From contig JACCSF010000009.1 of NCBI GenBank assembly GCA_013813135.1, positions 1 to 12,749 on the forward strand: a DNA stretch of 12,749 nt, written 5' to 3'. The notes beneath the pieces are model-generated. The model saw only the letters and a program-made list of their open reading frames with translations. It did not search any database and had not been told where the DNA came from. Below, one piece after another: positions 5,855 through 12,008 of the stretch. Positions within the stretch are counted from its first letter, which is position 1, and each line of letters begins with the position of its first letter. The translations under genes were made by a program, and so were the position numbers. The stretch comes from Thermoleophilaceae bacterium (GTDB taxonomy: Bacteria; Actinomycetota; Thermoleophilia; Solirubrobacterales; Thermoleophilaceae).

Positions 5855-7412
5855 GGCTTGACGTAGCACGAGCGGCCCTTGCAGCGATCGAGCTTGGCGA
5901 GCCGCGCGGCCAGCGTCACCTTCACCCGAGCGTAGGAGGGATCCCCCGCGACGTTGCTCAGCTGGTGCGGATCCTTGCGGCGGTCGTAGAGCTCCTGCTC
6001 GCCCGTCTCTGTGTAGACGACGTAGGTGTAGCGGTCGGTCCGCACCCCCTTGTAGGGCCTGTCCCAGGCGTTCACCGGGATGTTCCCCCTGAACAGGGGC
6101 TCGAGAGCCTCGATCTCGAGGGTGCGCTGCGGGCGCTTGCGCGGGTCGCGGATCGTCGGCAGCAGCGAGACGCCGTCCATGGTGCGTCCGGCCCTGGCGT
6201 TGGCCACGTCGACCAGCGTCGGCGCGAAGTCGATGTTGGCGACCTGCCCGTGGACGGTCCTGCCGGCCGGCACACCTGGACCGCGCACGATCAGCGGGAT
6301 CCGCAGCGACTCCGCATAGGGCAAGAACTTGTCGCCCGTGACCCGGTGCTGGCCCTGCAGCCAGCCGTTGTCGGAGACGAAGACGATCAGCGTGTTCTTC
6401 AGCTGGCCGGTGGCGCGCAGCGTCCTGACGAGCTTCTTCACGTGGTCGTCCACGGCAAGCAGCGAGCCGATCCGCCCCTCGTAGTCCAGCTGGAGCTGCT
6501 CGATCTGCTCATCCGTCATCAAGGGCGCGGCGTTGCGCATGTTGGACGGCTTGTCAGCGAAGTCCGCCTCGTTGAAGCTGGGCGGCCGCGGCAGCCTGTA
6601 GCGCGCGCTCTTGGCCGCGTAGCGCGGCGCCGGGCGCGGGTCGCGGCCGGGGCGGTTCATCAGCGCAGTGGCCACGTTCTCACGGTGCGGCGCGGCGGGC
6701 GCCCACCAGATGAAGAACGGCTTCCGGGACTTGCCCTCGGCTCGGACGAGGTCCTCGGTCATCCTGCCGGTCACGTCCGGCGAGTAATCCTCGGGGTTGT
6801 GGGTGCCCCAGTAGGTGTAGGGCCCCGGCCCGAAGAACTGGGCCAGGCGGTCGAGCACCCCGGTGACGCCGGCGTCGTTGCGGACCACCTCGATCTTCGC
6901 GAACTCGACCAGCTTGCGTGCGAAGTCGGCGTCGCCCCAGCTCTTCAGCGTGCCGTTCTGGTTCATCACGAAGTTGTAGTAGTCGTAGGCGGAGACATCG
7001 AGCAGCCCGCGCCAGATGTCGAAGCCGGCCGGCACCTCGCCGTGGGCGTCGCGCGCGCCGTAGCCGTTGAGCCACTTGCCGACCAGCGCCGTGCGGTAGC
7101 CGACCTTCTGCAGCCAGGCCGGAAGGGTGTTCGCGCGGTGCTTCATGCCGTACCAGCCGAAGGACCAGAAGTTGCCGCCCACGCCGTGGTTGTGCGCGTA
7201 CTGACCGGTGATGAACGTGGCCCGCGAGGGGCAGCAGAGCGGGAACGAGTCCACTGCGTCGGCGAACGTGGTCCCCTGCGCGGCGAGCAGGCGCTTCACG
7301 TTCGGCATGTGCGCCAGGTCGGCCTGGGCCTGGTCGTCGGTCATGACGACGAGGATGTTCGGGCGCCCGTCGTTCGCCGCCGCGGCGGGGCGCGCCTGAT
7401 GCGACGCCGCAT
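5851..7412 (-). CDS. Cys-type sulfatase (N-acetylglucosamine-6-sulfatase-like), 5' end unresolved
   Basis: From GRPNILVVMTDDQ onward this is a full sulfatase of roughly 500 residues. Numbering from the Met at 7344: the metal loop TDDQ (2-5), MPNVKRLL (13-20) and the formylglycine signature FPLCCPSRATFITGQYAHN with the modified Cys at 37 (codon 7236-7234). Further on come VGKWLNGYG, the APHR motif and VSDNGW (metal Asp/Asn). This pattern matches human GNS-like and bacterial secreted sulfatases acting on sugar sulfates. Normally a signal peptide precedes the domain. Here no ATG, GTG or TTG occurs in frame between the antisense TetR region and the first strand, and the only nearby ATG (7412, reading MRRRI) is one base out of frame. 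The N-terminus is therefore truncated, frameshifted or mis-sequenced. Its stop overlaps the next gene's ATG. Confidence 0.85.
7399..7412. promoter_or_regulatory. ATGCG-N4-CGCAT inverted repeat at the sulfatase/TetR junction
   Basis: A 14-nt inverted repeat with 5-bp arms (7399-7403 and 7408-7412) around ACGC. It places ATG codons at 7399 and 7411 on the plus strand and at 7412 on the minus strand. It lies exactly between the TetR gene and the divergent sulfatase, where a TetR operator is expected, but it also contains the start codons, so the symmetry may be incidental. Confidence 0.3.
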
Positions 7413-8043
7413 GGCCCCTGATTCGCAGCAGACCGCCGCCCCTCCGGGCCGCCAGAGCAGGGTCCGCCAGACTCGCCAGGAGAGCCGGCAGCTCATCGTC
7501 ACCGCGGCGGTGGAGCTGGTCCGCCGGGCGGGCTACGCGGAGCTGAGCGTCGACGCGGTCATGCGCGAAGCGGGCCTCGGGCGCACGATCTTCTACCGCC
7601 ACTTCGACGACCTGGCGGACCTGCTCATGCGCACCAGCCGCGAGGCGGTCGAGGAGCTCTTCGACGCCCAGCGCAGCTTCGGGCAGGCGCGGCCGGACGC
7701 GGACCCGGTTGCCCTGCGCCGGCCGCTGCGGGCGGCGGTCGAGGTCTACCAGCGTCATGGTCCGCTCCTCCGTTGCGTGGCCGAGGCCGCCGCCGGCGAC
7801 GAGCAGATCGCGGCCGGCTATACGGAGATGCGCCGGCGCTTCGACGACTTCGCCGAGCAATCGCGGCGCGGCGTCTCCGACCTTGGTCATCACCCGCCCG
7901 CCAACCTGGCCGAGACGGCGCGGGCGTTGAACCTGATGAACGAGAGCTACCTGCAGGACACGTTCGGCCGTGAGCCGCGCGTGTCGCCCGAGACCGCGGT
8001 GCAGACTCTGATGGAGATCTGGGACGCGGTCATCCGCCGCTGA
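7411..8043 (+). CDS. TetR/AcrR family transcriptional regulator
   Basis: A 210-residue one-component repressor. The N-terminal DNA-binding domain is clear: helix 1 QLIVTAAVELVRRAG (about 27-41), then ELSVDAVMREAGLGRTIFYRHF (44-65), the classic TetR helix-turn-helix with the FYRHF ending. The remaining 145 residues form the helical ligand and dimer domain, which is not conserved enough to suggest a ligand. ATG 7411 is chosen; ATG 7399, four codons upstream, is equally possible. The haloalkane dehalogenase starts 16 nt downstream behind a strong ribosome site, so this regulator and the dehalogenase probably share a transcript. In Rhodococcus, haloalkane dehalogenase is likewise linked to a TetR-type repressor (DhaR), a useful precedent. 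It is divergent from the sulfatase and may control both sides. Confidence 0.92.
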   Translation: MAPDSQQTAAPPGRQSRVRQTRQESRQLIVTAAVELVRRAGYAELSVDAVMREAGLGRTIFYRHFDDLADLLMRTSREAVEELFDAQRSFGQARPDADPVALRRPLRAAVEVYQRHGPLLRCVAEAAAGDEQIAAGYTEMRRRFDDFAEQSRRGVSDLGHHPPANLAETARALNLMNESYLQDTFGREPRVSPETAVQTLMEIWDAVIRR

Positions 8044-8044
8044 C

Positions 8045-8052
8045 GAAAGGAG
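8045..8052 (+). promoter_or_regulatory. Strong Shine-Dalgarno before the dehalogenase
   Basis: GAAAGGAG sits 7 nt before the ATG at 8060. It is the clearest ribosome binding site in the window and belongs to a gene that follows another on the same transcript, in contrast with the leading genes, which have none. Confidence 0.7.
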
Positions 8053-8059
8053 CTGGTCG

Positions 8060-8943
8060 ATGGACGCCTTCCGCACCCCCGACGAGCGCTTCGAGGACCT
8101 GCCGGGCTATCCCTACGAGGCCCACTACGCCGAGGTGGACGGCCTGCGCCTGCACCACCTCGACGAGGGAAGCGGACCGACCGCCCTCTGCTTCCACGCG
8201 AGCCGAGCTGGAGCTACCTCTACCGGCACATGCTCGACCGCCTCGTGGAGACGGGACACCGGGTAGTCTGCCCCGACCTCGTGGGCTTCGGCCGGTCCGA
8301 CAAGCCTACCGACCAGGCTTGGTACACCTACGAGCGCCACGTGGACGTGGTCAGTCGCCATCTCGAGCAGATCGACCTCGACGAGGTGACCGTGATCGTG
8401 CAGGACTGGGGCGGTCCGATCGGGCTGCGCTGGGCGGTGCAGCACGCGGACCAGGTGGCGCGGCTGGTGGTGCTCAACACCGGCCTCTTCACCGGCAGGG
8501 TCAGCAAGGGCTTCATGGCGTGGCGCGAGTTCGCCGAGCGCACGCCGGACCTGCCGATCGGGATGATCCTGCAGGGGGCGACCACGACCGACCTCGCCCC
8601 CGAGATCGTCGCCGCCTACGAGGCGCCCTTCCCCACGGCGGAGAGCAAGGCGGGCGCGCAGCGCTTCCCGCTGCTCGTGCCGCTGACGCCGGAGGATCCA
8701 GGGGTGCCCGAGATGCAGGCCACGCGGGACGCCCTGAGCCGCTGGGACAAGCCGGCGCTGGTGGCCTTCTCCGACACCGATCCGGTGTTCCCGTTCCCCA
8801 GGGCGGGCGAGCAGTTCACCGAGCTGATCCCGACCGCCGGGGAGCAGGTGCGCATCGAGGGCGCCGCGCACTTCCTGCAGGAGGACCGCGGCGTCGAGAT
8901 CGCGGAGGCGATGCTGGCCGCGTTCGGCGCGCCGGCACCCTGA
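8060..8943 (+). pseudogene. Haloalkane dehalogenase (HLD-I, DmbB-like), one-base frameshift
   Basis: The first frame gives MDAFRTPDERFEDLPGYPY, typical of HLD-I dehalogenases, up to CFH at 8195-8197. The next bases read GCGAGCCG; adding one G gives His-Gly-Glu-Pro-Ser-Trp-Ser-Tyr, the HGEPxWSY oxyanion and halide motif, and the second frame then runs uninterrupted to TGA 8941-8943. The repaired protein is 294 residues, close to mycobacterial DmbB (Rv2296). Catalytic features in repaired numbering: nucleophile Asp116 with halide Trp117 (VQDWGGPIGLR), a candidate second Trp near 155, acid Asp about 241 (SDTDPVF) and His about 271 (AAHFLQED). The enzyme would hydrolyse carbon-halogen bonds to an alcohol and halide. 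All catalytic residues are intact, so the break is recent or a sequence error. As written, the gene gives a 68-residue stub, and internal ATG 8230 would lack the oxyanion motif. Confidence 0.85.
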
Positions 8944-8951
8944 TTGCACTC

Positions 8952-9614
8952 CTACCCCGGTGCGTTGTCCAGCGAGCTCCAGAGGTAGAGGCAGGCCAGC
9001 GTGCGGTAGGGGCGCCAGGGCTTGGCGATCTTCTCCATGCGCTTCGGGTCGGGCAGCTTGCGCAGCCCGTACTCCACCTGGATGGCGCGGCGGATGCCCT
9101 GGTCGCCGACCGGCAGGATGTCAGGACGCCCCAGGTGGAACATCAGGAACATGTCCGCGGTCCACTGGCCCAGTCCCTTGATTGCCGTGAGCTGCTCCGC
9201 CACCTCCTCGTCGGGCCGGTCGGGCAGCCGCTCCAGCTCGAGCGTGCCCTCCTCGACGTGCTGCGCGAGGTCGCGCAGGTAGGCGATCTTGGGGCCCGAC
9301 AGGCCCGCCGCGCGGATCGCATCCGGGTCGGCCTTCAGCAGCTGCCTCGGGGTCGGCGCGTGTCCGCCGAAGAGCTCCAGCATGCGCCCGTAGATCGTCG
9401 CCGCGGCCTTGGTCGAGAGCTGCTGGCCGACGATCGCGCGCAGCAGCGCCCCGTAGGCGTCGCCCGGCCGCTCGCGAATGAGGTCGCGCCGCACGACGGC
9501 GCCGTGCTCCCCGATCAGGCGGGCCATCACCGGGTCGCCCCCGCGCAGCGTCGCGACCGCCCTGGGGCTCGCTTTGACAGGCGTCGTGCGCGATCCGGCG
9601 GAGGGTCGGGGCAT
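8952..9614 (-). CDS. DNA-3-methyladenine glycosylase II-like, HhH-GPD family (AlkA-type)
   Basis: A 220-residue base-excision repair glycosylase. The helix-hairpin-helix and GPD loop are explicit: LTAIKGLGQWTADMFLMF (142-159), then LPVGDQGIRRA with the catalytic Asp171 in the position of AlkA Asp238. The upstream segment AIVGQQLSTKAAATI (60-74) is the usual QQ motif of this superfamily. No [4Fe-4S] Cys cluster is present, which argues against endonuclease III and MutY and supports the AlkA branch. It would remove alkylated purines from DNA in the cytoplasm. ATG 9614 is used since it follows a TAGGCT box by 8 nt; the first 20 residues are basic and probably disordered. The gene is tail-to-tail with the dehalogenase, 8 nt apart, with no shared stop. 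Confidence 0.93.
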   Translation of the reverse strand: MPRPSAGSRTTPVKASPRAVATLRGGDPVMARLIGEHGAVVRRDLIRERPGDAYGALLRAIVGQQLSTKAAATIYGRMLELFGGHAPTPRQLLKADPDAIRAAGLSGPKIAYLRDLAQHVEEGTLELERLPDRPDEEVAEQLTAIKGLGQWTADMFLMFHLGRPDILPVGDQGIRRAIQVEYGLRKLPDPKRMEKIAKPWRPYRTLACLYLWSSLDNAPG

Positions 9615-9622
9615 GGTGGGGC

Positions 9623-9628
9623 AGCCTA
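9623..9628 (-). promoter_or_regulatory. TAGGCT -10-like box before the AlkA-type gene
   Basis: On the minus strand TAGGCT ends 8 nt before ATG 9614; no Shine-Dalgarno intervenes. The TAG of the box is also the stop codon of the small frame at 9626-9745. Confidence 0.4.
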
Positions 9629-9745
9629 CGCGAGCGCCTCGCGAGCGAACTCCCGCAGCGCGGCGTCCGCCGCCGTCATCACGGTCGATCGCGGCCGAGC
9701 GTAGAGCGGCTCGCCCAGCTCGCGCTCGACCAGCGGGCGCAGCAT
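9626..9745 (-). pseudogene. 39-codon frame resembling part of a LysR winged-helix domain
   Basis: In the 155-nt gap between the UbiB-like gene and the glycosylase, a minus-strand frame from ATG 9745 encodes 39 residues. The segment LVERELGEPLYARP followed by STVMTAADAALREFAREAL can be aligned by eye with the recognition-helix-to-wing part of LysR regulators (E-LG-PLF-R-----LT-AG--LL--A---L) with a single gap. The frame is also open back to the UbiB stop. Nothing upstream or downstream supplies the first helices or the effector domain. It is either a remnant of a lost regulator, a real 39-residue protein, or chance in GC-rich DNA. I cannot distinguish these without a homology search. Confidence 0.3.
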
Positions 9746-9769
9746 CAGCGGCCGACGATCAGCAGCTGT

Positions 9770-11152
9770 TCAGGCGGCGGCGCGCTCGTGGAACGGCAGC
9801 TCGAGCCGGCCCAGCTCGGTGGAGGGCGGGTCGCCGAACAGCCATTCGCGGGCGATCCGGTGCCAGTTGGCCGTCGCGCCGAGCTGGCCCAGCACTCCGA
9901 GTGTGAGCGCCTCCATGCGCCGGGCCAGCATGGCCTGGGGCGGCATCGTCTCGCGGCGCATCAGCTGCCAGTGGCGCGAACGGGGGTCGCCGAAGTCGAT
10001 CAGCACCTGGGCGACCAGCTCACGGTCGACCGTCACCTCGCGGTCCTCGATGTACCACCGCGTGACGTCGTGGAAGTGCTCGGACACCGCCTCGGCGCTC
10101 ACCTGCTCGTCGGCCGGGTCGTAGAACCCCATGGATCCGAGCTGCCGGTGCAGTGCCTCCACGTCGCCGTCCATGCCGAAGCGGACCGCGGCGATCTCGG
10201 CCTGCAGGTCGGCGCGGGCCACTCGCTTTGTCATGCCGAAGTCGATGAACGCCACCCGCCCGTCATCCATGAGGCGGTAGTTGCCGGGGTGCGGGTCGCC
10301 CGAGAAGTGCCCGTTTCGGTAGAGCGAGCCGAAGAAGAAGCGGAACACGATCTCCCCGAAGCGATCCCGAGTGGCGCGGTCCATCTGCTTGACCTCCTCG
10401 AAACCCTTCGCCTCGACCCACTCGGACACGAGCACGTGCTCGGTGCACAGCTCCGTCACGACCGGCGGCACGTAGATGAACGGGTGCCCGCGCCAGGAGC
10501 GCGCGAAGGCGCGGTGCTGCTGCGCCTCGTGCTCGTAGTCGAGCTCGTCGGTCAGGCGCTCGCGGATCTCGCGGGTCATCGCCTTGGCGTCCATCCCCGG
10601 CGCCATGCGCTTGGCCACGCGCATGATCAGGCCCAGGTTCTGGAGGTCGGCGCGCACCGCCTGGGCCACGCCCGGGTACTGCACCTTGACGGCGACCTGG
10701 CGCCCGTCGTGGAGCCGGGCGCGGTAGACCTGGCCGATCGAGGCTGCGGCCATAGCGTCCTCGTCGAACTCGGCGAACAGATCGCCCAGCCCCTCGCCGA
10801 GGTCGTGCTCGATCAGCTTGCGCATGCGCTCGAACGGCACGCGCGGGGCCGCGTCGCGCAGCTCTGCCAGCTTGGCCTGTATCCGCTCCTGGAACTCGGG
10901 CGGGAACGCACCGGTGTCGATGAACGACGCCACCTGGCCGACCTTCATCGCCGCGCCCTTCATCTGGCCCAGCACCTCGAAGATCTGCTCCGCCGCCTCC
11001 ATCTGGCGGCGCCCGGCGGCGTCGCGGCGCGATTGGTCTGAGCGAGTCAGGTTGGCGGCCTTGGTGGCGTACCCGCGCGCGGTCTGGCCGCCCGCCAGCC
11101 GGCCTACCTTCGCCGCGCGGCGCCAGCGTCCGGTGGGGAGGTCGTCGGCCAT
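9770..11152 (-). CDS. UbiB/ABC1/ADCK family atypical kinase-like protein
   Basis: A 460-residue ABC1-family protein. Motifs in order: the KxGQ sequence Lys70-Val-Gly-Gln73 (GAAMKVGQVASF), the Ala-rich nucleotide loop AAASIGQVYRA (135-145), the ATP lysine VAVKVQYPG (Lys156), ELDYEHEA (203-210), the catalytic-type loop GDPHPGN (285-291) and the metal Asp304 in FIDFG. These define the atypical kinase fold; characterised homologues are ATPases supporting quinone or lipid metabolism rather than protein kinases. No transmembrane helix is obvious at the C-terminus. ubiB is not assigned as a symbol because an actinobacterium would be expected to use menaquinone. ATG 11152 is preferred to ATG 11197, since the latter overlaps the divergent gene and the former lies 6 nt after a TACTCT box. 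Confidence 0.93.
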   Translation of the reverse strand: MADDLPTGRWRRAAKVGRLAGGQTARGYATKAANLTRSDQSRRDAAGRRQMEAAEQIFEVLGQMKGAAMKVGQVASFIDTGAFPPEFQERIQAKLAELRDAAPRVPFERMRKLIEHDLGEGLGDLFAEFDEDAMAAASIGQVYRARLHDGRQVAVKVQYPGVAQAVRADLQNLGLIMRVAKRMAPGMDAKAMTREIRERLTDELDYEHEAQQHRAFARSWRGHPFIYVPPVVTELCTEHVLVSEWVEAKGFEEVKQMDRATRDRFGEIVFRFFFGSLYRNGHFSGDPHPGNYRLMDDGRVAFIDFGMTKRVARADLQAEIAAVRFGMDGDVEALHRQLGSMGFYDPADEQVSAEAVSEHFHDVTRWYIEDREVTVDRELVAQVLIDFGDPRSRHWQLMRRETMPPQAMLARRMEALTLGVLGQLGATANWHRIAREWLFGDPPSTELGRLELPFHERAAA

Positions 11153-11158
11153 TTGTCC

Positions 11159-11174
11159 AGAGTACGCATAGGCT
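11159..11174. promoter_or_regulatory. Back-to-back -10 boxes between UbiB-like and FAH-family genes
   Basis: Within a 31-nt divergent gap, minus-strand TACTCT (11164 to 11159) ends 6 nt before ATG 11152, and plus-strand TAGGCT (11169-11174) ends 9 nt before ATG 11184. There is no room for a leader or a Shine-Dalgarno on either side, so both mRNAs are probably leaderless, and any -35 element for one must lie inside the other gene. Confidence 0.45.
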
Positions 11175-11183
11175 CTCCGCCCC

Positions 11184-12008
11184 ATGCGGCTCGTCAACTA
11201 CGCCACCGCTGAGGGCCCTCGCGCCGGAGTGCTGCGCGACAGCCGCGTGCTCGAGCTGCGCGACGCCCCCGCCGGAGGCCTCCAGGCGCTGCTGGATTCC
11301 GGCTCGCTGGAGCGGGCCCACGCGGCCGACGGCGAGGGAGTGGCGATCGAGGATGTCGAGCTGCTGCCGCCGATCCCCCGGCCCGGCAAGGTCCTCTGCA
11401 TCGGCCTCAACTACCGCGCCCACGCCGAAGAGGGGGGCAGGGAAGCCCCCGAGATGCCGACCTTCTTCGCCAAGTTCGCCACGTCGCTGCGGCCCGCCGG
11501 AGCGACGGTGGAGCTGCCGCGCTGGAGCTCCAAGGTCGACTACGAGGCCGAGGTGGCCTTCGTGATCGGCGATCGCTGCAAGGACGTGCCGGCGGAGCGG
11601 GCGCTCGAGCACGTGGCGGGGTACACGCTGCTGAACGACCTGTCCGCACGTGACTACCAGTTCAAGACGCCGCAGTGGATGCCCGGCAAGACGTTCGACG
11701 GCGCCGCGCCGTTCGGGCCCGCGCTGGTCACGCCGGACGAGGCCGGTCCCCACGACGCCATCGGCATCGCGCTCGACCTCAACGGCGAGCGCATGCAGGA
11801 GAGCTCGACCTCCGACCTGGTGCACTCGATCCCGGAGCTGGTCGAGTACCTGTCGATGCTGATGACGCTGGAGCCGGGCGACGTGGTGGCCACCGGCACG
11901 CCTGCCGGTGTCGGCAGCCTGCGCGACCCCAAGGTGTGGCTCAAGCCGGGCGACGAGGTCGTGGTCAGCTCGCCGCAGCTCGGCGAGCTGCGGACCACGC
12001 TGTCCTAG
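11184..12008 (+). CDS. Fumarylacetoacetate hydrolase family protein
   Basis: A 274-residue FAH-superfamily enzyme. The N-terminal lid part (1-65) precedes the catalytic domain: VLCIGLNYRAHAEE (70-83, His80), metal ligands in DYEAEVAFVIG (Glu121, Glu123) and NDLSARD (Asp152), then MPGKTFDGAAPFGPALV (166-182) and VVATGTPAGVG (234-244). A divalent metal held by the Glu-x-Glu...Asp triad is standard in the family. Members cleave or decarboxylate 2-oxo acids in aromatic catabolism (fumarylpyruvate, 2-hydroxyhepta-2,4-diene-1,7-dioate, acylpyruvates). Length and motif spelling fit the acylpyruvase/HHDD-isomerase group, but the substrate is not defined and no ring-cleavage gene is near. It is divergent from the UbiB-like gene and ends in a CTAG shared with the MFS gene. 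Confidence 0.93.
   Translation: MRLVNYATAEGPRAGVLRDSRVLELRDAPAGGLQALLDSGSLERAHAADGEGVAIEDVELLPPIPRPGKVLCIGLNYRAHAEEGGREAPEMPTFFAKFATSLRPAGATVELPRWSSKVDYEAEVAFVIGDRCKDVPAERALEHVAGYTLLNDLSARDYQFKTPQWMPGKTFDGAAPFGPALVTPDEAGPHDAIGIALDLNGERMQESSTSDLVHSIPELVEYLSMLMTLEPGDVVATGTPAGVGSLRDPKVWLKPGDEVVVSSPQLGELRTTLS

Noticed and set aside
7389..7396. GGCGCGCC palindrome beside the TetR gene
   Set aside because: An 8-nt G/C-only palindrome is common by chance in this composition and too short for a TetR operator on its own.
5965..7398. Plus-strand N-terminal extension of the TetR frame across the sulfatase
   Set aside because: It is antisense to conserved sulfatase motifs and has no domain of its own. 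A TetR protein begins normally at 7399 or 7411.
7413..8076. Minus-strand extension of the sulfatase frame to 8076
   Set aside because: It is antisense to the TetR gene, has shadow-like composition and contains no signal peptide directly before the sulfatase domain.
8125..8949. Minus-strand frame opposite the dehalogenase
   Set aside because: The plus strand carries all dehalogenase catalytic motifs; the opposite frame has none.
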